Origin: Streptomyces coffeae
GTDB taxonomy: Bacteria; Actinomycetota; Actinomycetes; Streptomycetales; Streptomycetaceae
NCBI RefSeq assembly: GCF_016741875.1
Contig: NZ_JAERRF010000003.1
Coordinates: 124,001-188,000 of the forward strand
DNA length: 64,000 nt
Direction: 5' to 3'
Below the pieces are notes generated by a model that saw nothing but the letters and a program-made list of their open reading frames with translations, ran no database searches and was not told the origin of the DNA. The position numbers and the translations under genes were made by a program. Of this stretch, positions 1 to 8,462 are shown one piece after another; positions within the stretch are counted from its first letter, which is position 1, and every line of letters starts with the position of its first letter.

Positions 1-391
1 GGGGCAGCGGAAGCGCAGCGGCAGGTCAGCGGCGGCGGCGATGCCCCGCTCCGCCCGCCGATGACCACCGCCGCACGGATCGGCGCAGCCAGGCCCGCCC
101 ACCCCACCGCCCGGTCCCGCCCCGGCCGCGTCCGCCGGAATCCGGCCATGTTCGGCCGCGTCCCGGTGCGTTCACCTTCACGCCACCCGCACGGCACCCC
201 CACACCCCCGGGCACAACCATCCGTACCCCCGGTGAGTCACACCGGGCGCCGAAGCGCCTGGCTCCGGCGCCCACACCTCTTGCGCCTGTCATATATCTG
301 CCAATTTCCGCCCTCCCCTCTCGGCCAGTCCTCTCCCCGTCCTCTCCTCGGCCCCTCATCGCCCCTCATCCGCCGACCTCCGGGAGCTCCC
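1..391. other. left edge of window; no complete gene
   Basis: No convincing complete gene is visible here. A plus-strand frame open from the left edge ends at a TGA at 62-64 and could be the last twenty or so codons of a gene that starts outside the window (Arg/Ala-rich tail), but it is too short to identify. The rest is GC-rich DNA leading to the first FG-GAP gene. Other frames through this stretch read as Pro/Arg-rich shadows of high-GC DNA. Confidence 0.4.
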
Positions 392-1906
392 GTGCGTATA
401 CGGAACGTCGCCATCGCCACCGCTGTCACAGCCGTCGCGATCGGGACCATCGGCGTCCCGGTGGTCCACGCCGCCCTCACCGACGACAAGCGGCCCGTGG
501 CGAGCCCGTCCCCGCAGCGGCCCACCAGCGCCACGCTGCGCGACGACTTCAACGGCGACGGCTACGCGGACCTCGTCACCGCGACCCCCAAGGCCCCCGT
601 CGGCGGCAAGGCGAACGCGGGCCAGGTCGTGGTGGTCTACGGCTCGGCGAACGGCGTCTCCCCCTCCCGCTCCACCACGATCACCCAGGGCGCGGGCAAC
701 GTCCCCGGCACCGCCGAGGCCGACGACGCCTTCGGCGCCCAGGTCACCAGTGGCGATCTGGACGGCGACGGCTACGACGACCTCGTGGTCGCCGCGACGG
801 GCGAGAAGGCGGACGACGGCAGCGACCGCACCGGCTCCGTCACGGTGGTCTGGGGCGGCGCACGCGGCCTCACAGGCGGCGGCACCGCCGTACCCACCCA
901 GGAGTCGCCCGGCGGGCATCCCTTCGGCACGGACGTCGCCATGGCCGACCTCGACGGCGACGAGGGCGAGAACCTCGTCGTGCTCGGCGGCGACGGCATG
1001 TGGACCTACGCCGACGGCTTCACCCGCACCCACCCCTCCGCCGCCTCGCTCGTCACCGACGGCTTCGCGGAGGAGCCCGCGGGCCTGGCCACCGGTGACT
1101 TCACCGGCTCGGGCAGCAACGGCATCGTCGTCTACGGCGTCCAGGACGCGGACGAGACCAACGGCGCCTGGGCGGCCGTCTACACCGGCGGTCCGGGCGG
1201 CATCGCCTATCAGCGCGAGCTCACCGACGGCGTCTCGGCCGTCCCGCAGACGGCCGGGGTCGGCGACCTCGACAAGGACGGCTTCGCCGACCTGGTCACC
1301 GGCTCGGGCACCACCTGCTGCGAGGACTCCGTGGACGACCCGTCCGCCTCCGCCGGCCTGATCACCGTGTACTACGGCAACGAGGACGGCCTCGGCACCG
1401 GCCGCCGCCGTGCGCTCTTCCACCAGGACACCCCGGGTGTGCCCGGGGTGAACGAGTGGGTGGACCACTTCGGCACCTCCGTCTCCGTCGGCGACGCGAC
1501 CGGCGACGGCTACGCGGACGTGGCCGTCGGCGTCCCCGGCGAGGCGGTCGGCGGCCAGGCCGCCACCGGTTCCGTCGTCCTCCTCAAGGGCAGCGCGAAG
1601 GGCCTGACCGGCACCGGCGCCCAGGCCCTCCACCAGGACACGGCGGGCGTCCCGGGCGTCGGCGAGAAGCAGGACCACTTCGGCTCCGCCGTCCGCCTCG
1701 CCGACGTCAACGGCGACGGCCGCACCGACCTGGCCGCGAGCGCCAAGGGCGAGGACTTCACCGCGGGCGCCACGGCGGACGGCGCGGCCTGGGTCCTCCG
1801 CGGCTCCGCCTCGGGCCTCACGACCGAGGCCGCGACCTCTTTCAGCGCCCCGAAGTTCGCCTTCACGTACCGGGACAAGGAGTTCGCGTCGGTCCTGAAC
1901 CACTGA
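392..1906 (+). CDS. secreted FG-GAP/VCBS repeat protein
   Basis: Predicted secreted protein of 504 residues built of integrin-alpha-like FG-GAP repeats, a fold that forms a calcium-binding beta-propeller. The GTG at 392 was chosen because it is preceded by GGGAG and opens a clear signal peptide (VRIRNVAIATAV, cleavage after VVHA). A longer in-frame start at 233 would put about 50 Pro/Arg-rich residues ahead of it. At least six repeats carry the calcium loop D-x-(N/D)-G-D-G-(Y/F)-x-D, for example DFNGDGYADL, DLDGDGYDDL, DLDKDGFADL and DVNGDGRTDL. There is no catalytic domain and no wall anchor, so the molecular role is unknown; such proteins are assumed to bind partners or ligands outside the cell. 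A related lipoprotein follows on the same strand. Confidence 0.85.
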   Translation: MRIRNVAIATAVTAVAIGTIGVPVVHAALTDDKRPVASPSPQRPTSATLRDDFNGDGYADLVTATPKAPVGGKANAGQVVVVYGSANGVSPSRSTTITQGAGNVPGTAEADDAFGAQVTSGDLDGDGYDDLVVAATGEKADDGSDRTGSVTVVWGGARGLTGGGTAVPTQESPGGHPFGTDVAMADLDGDEGENLVVLGGDGMWTYADGFTRTHPSAASLVTDGFAEEPAGLATGDFTGSGSNGIVVYGVQDADETNGAWAAVYTGGPGGIAYQRELTDGVSAVPQTAGVGDLDKDGFADLVTGSGTTCCEDSVDDPSASAGLITVYYGNEDGLGTGRRRALFHQDTPGVPGVNEWVDHFGTSVSVGDATGDGYADVAVGVPGEAVGGQAATGSVVLLKGSAKGLTGTGAQALHQDTAGVPGVGEKQDHFGSAVRLADVNGDGRTDLAASAKGEDFTAGATADGAAWVLRGSASGLTTEAATSFSAPKFAFTYRDKEFASVLNH

Positions 1907-2091
1907 GACCGACGGCGCGCCCGTGAGGCGGGACCCGCCCGTAACCCCCCACACCCGCCCCGCACACCCGTGCGGCCCTGCCACACGGGCGCCCACCCGG
2001 CACCCCCGGATGGCTCTCGCCCGGCATCACCCTCGTAACGAAGTGACCCATGCCATAGCACAGGCCGCCCCCGATGGGTTGAGGTGGCTCG

Positions 2092-3606
2092 ATGACGCCT
2101 GCGCCGCCCCCCACCGCACCACCGCCCGGACGCGTCCCGGGCTCCCCGTACCGCACCACCGCCGGAGCCGCCTGCGCGGCGGCGCTCGCGCTGCTGCTGA
2201 CCGCGTGCGGGCTCGGCGGTGACAGCAAGGACTCACCGGACCGCTCCGACGCCGCCTCCGGGGCCGTCATCACCCCCACCGCGTCCGCCCCCGCCCCCCA
2301 CGGCAAGGGCAGCCGGCTGCCGGACGACCTCAACGGCGACGGCTATCCGGACCTCCAACTCCCCGTCCCCTCCCGCAAGGAGGGGCTGCCGACCCGCACC
2401 GGCTTCGTCTACGGCTCCGCCAAGGGGCTGAACCCCGCCACCCGCACCGTCCTCCGGCGCCAGGACCTCGGTCTGCCCGCCGCCGACGTCACCGTCGCGG
2501 GCGCGAGCGAGGTGACCACGGCCGACCTCGACGACGACGGCTTCGCCGATGTCACCACCACGGCGGGCGAGCGGCTCAGCAAGCGCGAGGCCGAGCGCAC
2601 CCACGCCACCGTCCGTACCGTCCCCTACATCTCCTGGGGCTCTGCGGGCGGTCCGCGGAAGACCCGGGCCGCCGCCCGCGTGCAGCTGACCGGCCCCGAG
2701 GACAGCGTGGACACCCAGCGCCCGACGGTGGGCGACTTCGACGGCGACGGCCACCACGACCTGGCGCTGATCCGCGCCGACCGCCGTTCGCTGCTGGTGA
2801 TGTACGGGCCGTTCAACAGGGCGGGCAAGGCCGCCAGGAGCGTGCCGTACGCCAGCCCCCTGGACGAGCACGGCGACCACGGCGAGATCGGCGATCTCAT
2901 CGCCGACACGATCGACGGCGACCGGCCCACCGACCTGGTGGTGCACGCGCTCAACGACGAGGAGCAGTCCGGCTCGACGCTCATGGCCGCGGGCTCCGAC
3001 GGCCTCCGGCCCACCGGCCGCACGCTGCGCAAGGGCAACTCCGTGGCCTTCGGCGACTTCGACGGGGACGGCAAGCGGGACGTCGCGGTCGGCGACAGCG
3101 GAAGCCGCAACGACGAGCCCGGCTACGAGACCGAGCGGCCGGACGTCGGCGAGACGGTCAGCGTCTATCCGCACGCGTCGAGCCGGGCCGGGGACGCCGG
3201 GGACCACACCCCGCGCCCGATCAAGGTGCCGAAGATGTCCGGCGTCCTGGCCGCGGCCGACACCGATGGCGACCACACCGACGAGCTGGCCGTCTCGCTC
3301 GGCGCGGGCGGCGTCGAGCTGCTGACCCTCCGCCCCGGCTCCCCGGACAGGGTCGCCGACCGCCGCACCCTGACCCGTGCCGTCCCGGCCCGGGTGGACG
3401 GCAAGAAGGTCCGCAAGGGCGAGCGCGCGGCCCGGCTCTATCGGGTCGCCGACTTCGACCACGACGGGAAGGACGAGGTGGTCCTCGCCTGGGGCCGCGG
3501 ACTCACCTTCTCGCGGTACGGCGAGCACCCCGAGCGCTGGTGGATCACGGACGGCCGGAAGGATGTGACGGCGTTCACCAGCGCCCCGTACGCGGACGAC
3601 AACTGA
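2092..3606 (+). CDS. FG-GAP/VCBS repeat lipoprotein
   Basis: Second FG-GAP protein (504 residues), probably anchored to the outer face of the membrane. The N-terminus has a hydrophobic segment ending in the lipobox LLTAC (Cys near residue 39), preceded by a Pro-rich stretch. The ATG at 2092 has a GAGG-like site just upstream. Calcium-loop repeats include DLNGDGYPDL, DLDDDGFADV, DFDGDGHHDL, DFDGDGKRDV and DFDHDGKDEV. It lies about 190 bp after the secreted FG-GAP gene in the same direction, so the pair may have arisen by duplication or may be co-transcribed. No enzymatic domain is seen and the function is unknown. Confidence 0.85.
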   Translation: MTPAPPPTAPPPGRVPGSPYRTTAGAACAAALALLLTACGLGGDSKDSPDRSDAASGAVITPTASAPAPHGKGSRLPDDLNGDGYPDLQLPVPSRKEGLPTRTGFVYGSAKGLNPATRTVLRRQDLGLPAADVTVAGASEVTTADLDDDGFADVTTTAGERLSKREAERTHATVRTVPYISWGSAGGPRKTRAAARVQLTGPEDSVDTQRPTVGDFDGDGHHDLALIRADRRSLLVMYGPFNRAGKAARSVPYASPLDEHGDHGEIGDLIADTIDGDRPTDLVVHALNDEEQSGSTLMAAGSDGLRPTGRTLRKGNSVAFGDFDGDGKRDVAVGDSGSRNDEPGYETERPDVGETVSVYPHASSRAGDAGDHTPRPIKVPKMSGVLAAADTDGDHTDELAVSLGAGGVELLTLRPGSPDRVADRRTLTRAVPARVDGKKVRKGERAARLYRVADFDHDGKDEVVLAWGRGLTFSRYGEHPERWWITDGRKDVTAFTSAPYADDN

Positions 3607-3652
3607 CGGCTGACGCCCGAGCCCTCGAGTGGGGTGAACTCCACTGTCCGCA

Positions 3653-3679
3653 GGGGGGACAGCCCCTCCGGGTCCCCCT
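3653..3679 (+). terminator. hairpin after the FG-GAP lipoprotein gene
   Basis: A G-rich arm (GGGGGAC, 3654-3660) pairs with GTCCCCC (3672-3678) across an 11-nt loop, about 45 bp after the stop codon. It has no clear T-tract, which is usual for Streptomyces terminators. Confidence 0.5.
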
Positions 3680-3760
3680 AAGGGATGTCACAGGTCGGCC
3701 GCAATGCCCCGCCTGTCCCACCGCTCCGGCACTGCGATCCCTACGACCGGGTACGTTCGA

Positions 3761-4711
3761 ATGGTGGCTGGATTCAGGATCGGACGCGGACGGGACTCCC
3801 ACTCCGCGCGACAAGGGCAGCAGCAGCGACCGCAGCAGCAGCCGTACGGGCAGCAGGACCCGTACGGCCAGCAGCCGCCGCAGTGGCAGCAGCCCTCTTC
3901 ACAGGGAGAGCCGGAGTACTTCGGCGGCGACCAGGACCCGTACTACGGCCCCGGACACGGACCGGGCCAGGACCCCAGAGGCTACGGCCCGGGGCCGGGC
4001 CAGGACCCGTACGGCCCCGGGCACGGCTCCGGCCCCGGCGGGTACTCCGACAACAACGCAGGCCATACGCAGGCGTTCAGCATCGGCGAGGCGCCCGACG
4101 CCTACGACCCGTACGACGACGGATACGCCAACACCTACCGCGCCGGCTCCTCCACCGCACCGCCCGCAGGCCCCCGTCTGCACTGGAAGCAGCTGCTGAG
4201 CGGCATCGTGCTGCGCCCGGCGGCCACTTTCTGGCAGATGCGGGACTACACGGTCTGGGGCCCCGCCCTGGTCGTGACCTTCGTCTACGGCATGCTGGCG
4301 GTGTTCGGCTTCGGTCAGGCCCGCGAGGACGTCCTCAACGCCCCGATGTCCAACAGCATCCCGTGGGTGCTGTGCACCGGCGTCGCGATGGTGCTCAGCG
4401 GTCTGGTGCTGGGGGCGGTCACGCATACGCTCGCCCGGCAGCTGGGCGGCGACGGGACGTGGGCGCCCACGATCGGCCTGTCGATGCTGATCATGTCGCT
4501 CACGGACGCACCGCGGCTGCTGTTCGCGCTCTTCCTGGGCGGTGACAGCTCGCTGGTGCAGGTGCTGGGCTGGGCGACCTGGCTGGCGGCGGGCGCGCTC
4601 TTCACCTCGATGGTGAGCAAGTCGCACGACCTGCCGTGGCCCAAGGCGCTGGGCGCGTCGGCGATCCAGCTGATCGCGCTGCTGAGCCTGTTGAAGCTGG
4701 GCACGCTGTAA
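3761..4711 (+). CDS. Yip1-family integral membrane protein
   Basis: Membrane protein of 316 residues. The first 125 or so residues are a hydrophilic Gln/Gly/Pro/Tyr-rich tail with repeated PYGQQ and DPYGP-type units. The C-terminal half holds about five hydrophobic segments that match the Yip1 domain, starting near LHWKQLLSGIVLRP. ATG 3761 and GTG 3764 are adjacent candidate starts; related Streptomyces proteins begin at the AGFRIGRGRD motif. No Shine-Dalgarno sequence is visible, but TACGTT at 3752-3757 sits at -10 distance, so the mRNA may be leaderless. Low-complexity N-termini of this kind are usually disordered cytoplasmic tails. The specific function is unknown. Confidence 0.8.
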   Translation: MVAGFRIGRGRDSHSARQGQQQRPQQQPYGQQDPYGQQPPQWQQPSSQGEPEYFGGDQDPYYGPGHGPGQDPRGYGPGPGQDPYGPGHGSGPGGYSDNNAGHTQAFSIGEAPDAYDPYDDGYANTYRAGSSTAPPAGPRLHWKQLLSGIVLRPAATFWQMRDYTVWGPALVVTFVYGMLAVFGFGQAREDVLNAPMSNSIPWVLCTGVAMVLSGLVLGAVTHTLARQLGGDGTWAPTIGLSMLIMSLTDAPRLLFALFLGGDSSLVQVLGWATWLAAGALFTSMVSKSHDLPWPKALGASAIQLIALLSLLKLGTL

Positions 4712-4731
4712 CCGGCTGCGACAACACGAGA

Positions 4732-4753
4732 GGGGCCCGCGTCAGCGGGCCCC
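4732..4753. terminator. bidirectional terminator hairpin
   Basis: Perfect 9-bp stem GGGGCCCGC/GCGGGCCCC with the 4-nt loop GTCA, lying between two convergent genes (Yip1 and the phosphoribosyltransferase). It can serve both strands. Confidence 0.8.
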
Positions 4754-4792
4754 ACGACACAGCGTCCTCGCGCCTGTCCGCTCAGGCGTCAC

Positions 4793-5308
4793 TCAGGCGT
4801 CGAGCACCTGTCCCGCACGCCGTACGACGGGCGGCTCGACACTCCACGGGAAGTTGATCCACTCGTCGGTGCGCTTCCAGACGTACTCGCACTTCACCAG
4901 CGACTGCGACTTCTCGTAGATCACCGCGCTGCGCACCTCGGCGACCGTGCCGAGGCAGAAGTCGCGCACCAGCTTCAGCGTCTTGCCGGTGTCCGCGACA
5001 TCGTCCGCGATCAGCACCTTCTTGTCGGAGAAGTCGATCACGTTGGGGACCGGGGCGAGCATGACCGGCATCTCGAGGGTGGTCCCGACACCGGTGTAGA
5101 ACTCCACGTTGACCAGGTGGATGTTCTTGCAGTCCAGCGCGTACGCGAGCCCGCCCGCGACAAAGACCCCGCCGCGGGCTATCGAGAGCACGATGTCCGG
5201 CTCGTAGCCGTCGTCCGCGATCGTCTGCGCCAGCTCGCGGACGGCGACGCCGAACCGCTCGTAGCTCAGGTTCTCCCGCTGCTCGCTCCCGCTCACGCCT
5301 TCGCCCAC
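4793..5308 (-). CDS. purine/pyrimidine-type phosphoribosyltransferase
   Basis: Type I phosphoribosyltransferase of about 171 residues, expected to transfer the ribose-5-phosphate of PRPP to or from a nucleobase in the cytoplasm. The PRPP-binding motif is plain (VLIADDVADTGKTL), and SIARGGVFVAGGLAYAL upstream matches the family's N-terminal loop. It resembles the xanthine/hypoxanthine enzymes (Gpt-like), but substrate cannot be read from sequence. The start is uncertain. GTG 5308 has a GGAGG at good spacing; GTG 5317 would overlap the stop of dcd by 4 bp (GTGA). Either way it is translationally coupled to dcd, which suggests joint nucleotide salvage. Confidence 0.85.
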   Translation of the reverse strand: MGEGVSGSEQRENLSYERFGVAVRELAQTIADDGYEPDIVLSIARGGVFVAGGLAYALDCKNIHLVNVEFYTGVGTTLEMPVMLAPVPNVIDFSDKKVLIADDVADTGKTLKLVRDFCLGTVAEVRSAVIYEKSQSLVKCEYVWKRTDEWINFPWSVEPPVVRRAGQVLDA

Positions 5309-5313
5309 CCCGG

Positions 5314-5889
5314 TCACACCTCCGTCCGATGGAAGTTCTGGAACGACCGCGAGGGCGTCGGTCCGCGCTGCCCCTGGTAGCGGGAGCCGTAGCGCGCCGA
5401 GCCGTAGGGGTGCTCGGCGGGAGAGGTCAGCCGGAACATACACAGCTGCCCGATCTTCATCCCCGGCCATAGCTTGATCGGCAACGTTGCGACATTCGAC
5501 AGCTCGAGCGTCACATGCCCGGAGAACCCCGGGTCGATGAATCCGGCCGTCGAGTGCGTCAGCAGCCCCAGCCGCCCCAGACTCGATTTTCCCTCCAGCC
5601 GGGAGGCGATGTCATCCGGAAGGCTGACCACCTCGTAGGTCGACGCCAGCACGAACTCCCCGGGGTGCAGGATGAACGCGTCGTCGCCCTCGGGCTCCAC
5701 CAGCCGCGTCAGATCGGACTGCTCCACCGCCGGGTCGATATGGGGGTAGCGGTGGTTCTCGAACACCCGGAAGAACCGGTCCAGCCTGACGTCAATACTC
5801 GAGGGCTGCACCATCGTCGGGTCATACGGATCGATCCGGACCCGCCCGGCGTCGATCTCGCTCCGGATGTCCTTGTCTGAGAGAAGCAC
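5314..5889 (-). CDS. dcd: dCTP deaminase
   Basis: Deaminates dCTP to dUTP, the first step in making dTMP from cytosine deoxynucleotides. The 191 residues match the family along their whole length: [12 protein letters not shown] at the start, [10 protein letters not shown], the substrate loop [10 protein letters not shown], the active-site region [18 protein letters not shown] with the conserved Glu, and the C-terminal lid [11 protein letters not shown]. It is first in a two-gene unit with the downstream phosphoribosyltransferase. Identification is firm. Confidence 0.97.
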   Translation of the reverse strand: MLLSDKDIRSEIDAGRVRIDPYDPTMVQPSSIDVRLDRFFRVFENHRYPHIDPAVEQSDLTRLVEPEGDDAFILHPGEFVLASTYEVVSLPDDIASRLEGKSSLGRLGLLTHSTAGFIDPGFSGHVTLELSNVATLPIKLWPGMKIGQLCMFRLTSPAEHPYGSARYGSRYQGQRGPTPSRSFQNFHRTEV

Positions 5890-5955
5890 CCCATGAGGAT
5901 ACGCAAACGGAGTGACCCCTACGGACCGGCCCTACGGCACGGGCCCCACGGCAAC

Positions 5956-5981
5956 GGGCCCGGCCCCACCGGACCGGGCCC
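5956..5981 (-). terminator. GC-rich hairpin after the 54-residue gene
   Basis: GGGCCCGG (5956-5963) pairs with CCGGGCCC (5974-5981) over a 10-nt loop. It lies just past the stop codon of the small minus-strand gene and before the dcd start. Confidence 0.55.
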
Positions 5982-6013
5982 TCACCCCTGACCTCATCGG
6001 TTACCGCTATCGG

Positions 6014-6178
6014 TCACCGCTTCTGATGCCCCACGGGCACCGCATGCCGCAGCCGCGCACAGCGCGGACACCGCAGCAGCCGCCCGGGGCCGATCCGGTC
6101 GACGGTGAGGTGCTGCATCGGGAACGAGGCGGTACTGAACACGTGCCCTTCAGCACAACGGACGACGGTGCGCTCCAT
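6014..6178 (-). CDS. small Cys-pair (zinc-ribbon-like) protein, 54 residues
   Basis: Short gene, easily missed because larger frames overlap it. From ATG 6178 it reads MERTVVRCAEGHVFSTASF and ends PVGHQKR before TGA 6014-6016. GGAAGGGA lies 4-11 nt upstream of the ATG, a good ribosome site. Cys8 with His12 and the CPRC pair (Cys37, Cys40) suggest a metal-binding ribbon. I recognise the N-terminal sequence as typical of a small conserved Streptomyces protein of unknown function. GC3 is high and the frame has none of the Pro/Arg runs of shadow frames. The role is unknown; a nucleic-acid or metal-binding function would be inference. Confidence 0.8.
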   Translation of the reverse strand: MERTVVRCAEGHVFSTASFPMQHLTVDRIGPGRLLRCPRCARLRHAVPVGHQKR

Positions 6179-6421
6179 TGAGTCCCTTCCCCAAGAACGT
6201 GGACGACGTGGACGACAAAAGCCACATTAGGGGATCAACCGCACACCACTCCACGCGGCACTCCGCACCCCCACGGTACGCCCCAACTCCCGCACCCCAA
6301 CAACCGCTTCCCCCCGACCGACCCACCCCGAACAGCAAGAAGACCCCACGACAAATGCGCCGGGGGTCAGCCATGAGGTACAGTGAGCGACGATGCGGCG
6401 CCAAGCCAATCGGGCGCCCTC

Positions 6422-6495
6422 GCGGGTGTAGTTTAATGGTAGAACATGAGCTTCCCAAGCTCAGAGCGCGGGTTCGATTCCCGTCACCCGCTCCA
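6422..6495 (+). tRNA. tRNA-Gly(CCC)
   Basis: Full cloverleaf. Acceptor GCGGGTG pairs with CACCCGC. The anticodon stem TGAGC/GCTCA encloses the loop TTCCCAA with anticodon CCC, which reads GGG. The T-arm contains GGTTCGATTCC, the discriminator is T6492, and CCA is encoded at 6493-6495. The 3' half from 6450 to 6491 is repeated exactly at 11773-11814, which marks the gene as an integration site. The functional copy here is the reconstituted one. Confidence 0.97.
6450..6491 (+). repeat. attachment-site repeat, left copy (in tRNA-Gly)
   Basis: These 42 bp, from the anticodon stem to the last acceptor base, are identical to 11773-11814. Identity stops at T6492 (C in the other copy), continues for CCAG, and a weaker match then runs through the tRNA terminator. 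A tRNA 3' end duplicated on the same strand 5,323 bp away is the usual footprint of tyrosine-recombinase integration. Confidence 0.85.
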
Positions 6496-6500
6496 GACAG

Positions 6501-6527
6501 AAGCCCCAGGCCAGCGGCCCGGGGCTT
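6501..6527 (+). terminator. tRNA-Gly terminator
   Basis: AAGCCCC (6501-6507) pairs with GGGGCTT (6521-6527) over a 13-nt loop, followed by TGTTGTT. A diverged version follows the second tRNA fragment, with a shorter GCCCC/GGGGC stem (11826-11830 and 11844-11848). Confidence 0.75.
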
Positions 6528-6729
6528 TGTTGTTCCCGGGGGGGCACCTGGATGCGCCATCGCGGTGTGTCGCTCGGGACCGGCTTCGATCATCCGTTAT
6601 CGCAGAACGATCGGGACGTGCCAGGCGTTGTGTGGCGGACGGGACACGGGCGTAGGCTCGGGCCCAGCGTCCGCACCAACGGCCAGGCCATGACAACCGC
6701 GCGCAGACCGCCGCCCAGGAGACGTTCCG

Positions 6730-7083
6730 ATGACCGAGCAGCCCACCGCCCCGGACGGGCCGGTGATTCCGATGCCGGCCCTGACCCCGGCCGCACTCCG
6801 TGCGGCGGTCGCCGACATCGCCCCGGCCCAGCTGCCGTCCTTTGCTGAGCATCTCGACCGTGCCGTCGAACAGGCCGCCGCTCAGAGCACCATCGCCCCG
6901 CTGCGCGCTTTCCTCCAGTGGTGGGGCGAGTTCGTGGCCATCCAGCGCTACCCCTCTCGCGCCGCGCGCCTGCGCGAGCTGGAGGCTGTGGCGGAAGGGG
7001 CCACCGACCGGGACACCGTTCGCACCGCACTCGCCGAGATCCGACAGATCACCGACCGGGCCCACGCCGAGATCACCACGTGA
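6730..7083 (+). CDS. DUF6247-type small protein, putative antitoxin
   Basis: Protein of 117 residues, mostly helical. It contains MPALTPAALRAAVADIAP, then LRAFLQWWGEFVAIQRYPSR and a C-terminal helix, which I recognise as the DUF6247 pattern found widely in actinomycetes. Function is not established. Its stop overlaps the GTG of the next gene by 4 bp (GTGA), a layout typical of antitoxin-toxin operons, and the partner looks RelE-like. ATG 6730 is preceded by GGAG within GCCCAGGAGACG. The location next to the attachment site fits a stability module for the element (inference). Confidence 0.75.
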   Translation: MTEQPTAPDGPVIPMPALTPAALRAAVADIAPAQLPSFAEHLDRAVEQAAAQSTIAPLRAFLQWWGEFVAIQRYPSRAARLRELEAVAEGATDRDTVRTALAEIRQITDRAHAEITT

Positions 7084-7343
7084 GCGACCGCTGGGCATGG
7101 GAGTACGACCCCGACGCCGACCATGTGGTGGGCGGCCTCCCACACGATGTCGTAGCCGAGGTGGAGCGCCTGGCCGGTCAACTCGCCGTCCTGGGGCGCG
7201 ATGCGGCTGACGTCGGACGTGGAAAGCCGCACGGCGGAGGGCTCAGAACACAGGACATGTTCGGCGGGCGTGGCTTCTTCATGTTCCTGGCGCTCGAACG
7301 ACTCCAGCTCGTGGTGATCACACGCGTCACCTGGCTCGGCTGA
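7080..7343 (+). CDS. RelE/ParE-like small protein, putative toxin
   Basis: Protein of 87 residues starting at GTG 7080, inside the stop codon of the upstream gene. The sequence opens with DRWAWEYDPDADHVVGGLP and ends with the short beta-rich stretch LQLVVITRVTWLG, which resembles the C-terminal strands of RelE/ParE-superfamily toxins. The match is by pattern only: the protein is short and the catalytic residues of RelE are not clear, so the enzyme class is uncertain. Coupling to the DUF6247 gene supports a two-component toxin-antitoxin reading. Confidence 0.55.
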   Translation: MSDRWAWEYDPDADHVVGGLPHDVVAEVERLAGQLAVLGRDAADVGRGKPHGGGLRTQDMFGGRGFFMFLALERLQLVVITRVTWLG

Positions 7344-7395
7344 CCGGCGAGCCCATGCGTGCGCGGAATGCGGCCGGTGGCACCGCGGCTTGCCC

Positions 7396-7932
7396 TTAGG
7401 GCTGGAGTGTCCGCACCATCACCGCGTACGTCGGTGAGTCGTTGAAAGGTTGACGCTCGCCGACCTTCTCGTACGCCCAGGACTCGTACAGCCCTTGCAC
7501 CTTGGGATGCTCGCGGTCGACCAGCAGGACCGCGAGTTCCTCCGGCCGGCCGTCGATGAGGCTGTCGTGGAGCCGCCGCGCGAAACCGCCCTCACGCCAC
7601 CTCGGCTGGACGAGCAGCTCCGAGAGACCGAAGGTGCGACCCCGCGGTGCGGGCTCCAGATGTCCCTGCCACCACTCCCGCCCGGCCACCAGCGGTGCAC
7701 CGTAGGCGAACCCGACCGGCTCACCCTCGTCGTAGCCGACCACGCACACGAAGCCATCCAGCCCGGACCAGTGGTCCACGAACCACGCGAACCGCTTACG
7801 GCTGTCGAAGGCGAGCTCACTGTCCGCGTAGGCGTCGGCGGGAACGTCGATGAGGAGCTGCCGCAGATCGGCCGCGCCCTCACGGCCGTGGAAGCGGAGC
7901 TCGATGTCGGAATCCTGTGTGTTCCGGCTCAT
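7396..7932 (-). CDS. GNAT-family N-acetyltransferase
   Basis: Acetyl-CoA-dependent N-acyltransferase of 178 residues; the substrate is unknown. ATG 7932 overlaps the stop of the flavoprotein by 4 bp. GNAT features in order are: GFVCVVGYDEGEPVGFAYG (strand pair before the cofactor site), LSELLVQPRWREGGFARRLHDSL (the V-x-P then R-x-x-G-x-(A/G) acetyl-CoA loop, with GG replaced by EGGFA), and a C-terminal LLVDREHPKVQGLYESWAY. Last gene of a three-gene operon with an XRE regulator and a flavoprotein; the enzyme may modify a small molecule or protein linked to that system. Confidence 0.85.
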   Translation of the reverse strand: MSRNTQDSDIELRFHGREGAADLRQLLIDVPADAYADSELAFDSRKRFAWFVDHWSGLDGFVCVVGYDEGEPVGFAYGAPLVAGREWWQGHLEPAPRGRTFGLSELLVQPRWREGGFARRLHDSLIDGRPEELAVLLVDREHPKVQGLYESWAYEKVGERQPFNDSPTYAVMVRTLQP

Positions 7933-8462
7933 CGCGACACCAGCCCGAGCAGTTCCAGAGCCTGCTCCCAGCGGAAGTTCTCGCGGCCACCGCCGGCCTT
8001 CGGGCGGTGCGCCTCGTACTCGCCGATCAGCACACCCATCCCACGCAATCGCTCCAGGCTCTGCTGATAGGCGGGATGTGCCGCCTGGGCGGCGTTCAGG
8101 TAGGGAAGGACAACGGTCGGGACGCCGAGCCCGTACGCCTCGTTGAGGATCCCCAGGGCCAGGGTGTCCGAGATCCCCGCGGCCCACTTGTTGATCGTGT
8201 TGAAGGTGGCCGGGGCGACCGCGATGGCATCCGGCGGTGGAAGCGGCCGCGGAGCGCCGGGGGAACGCCAAGCGGAACGGATCGGATAGCCGGTCTGCGC
8301 CTCGACGGCCGGTGCGTCGATGAACCCCAGCCCCTGCGGGGTGGCGATCACCCCGACGTCCCACTCCTGTTTCTGGGCCAGGGTGATCAACTTCCCGACG
8401 TCGTCGGCGATTCCGGCGGCACACACGACGACGTACAGAAACGGCCTCTTCCACTCGCTCAC
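7929..8462 (-). CDS. flavoprotein (phosphopantothenoylcysteine-decarboxylase fold)
   Basis: FMN-binding flavoprotein of 177 residues from GTG 8462, which overlaps the stop of the XRE gene (GTGA). The sequence LYVVVCAAGIADDVGKLI starts the Rossmann-like fold, and AIAVAPATFNTINKWAAGISD matches the family's cofactor motif (P-A-T-x-N-x-x-x-K-x-A-x-G). Family members decarboxylate peptidyl-cysteines or phosphopantothenoylcysteine, but short stand-alone copies next to XRE regulators occur widely in Streptomyces and their substrate is unknown. A full coaBC function is unlikely because the second domain is absent. Confidence 0.85.
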   Translation of the reverse strand: MSEWKRPFLYVVVCAAGIADDVGKLITLAQKQEWDVGVIATPQGLGFIDAPAVEAQTGYPIRSAWRSPGAPRPLPPPDAIAVAPATFNTINKWAAGISDTLALGILNEAYGLGVPTVVLPYLNAAQAAHPAYQQSLERLRGMGVLIGEYEAHRPKAGGGRENFRWEQALELLGLVSR

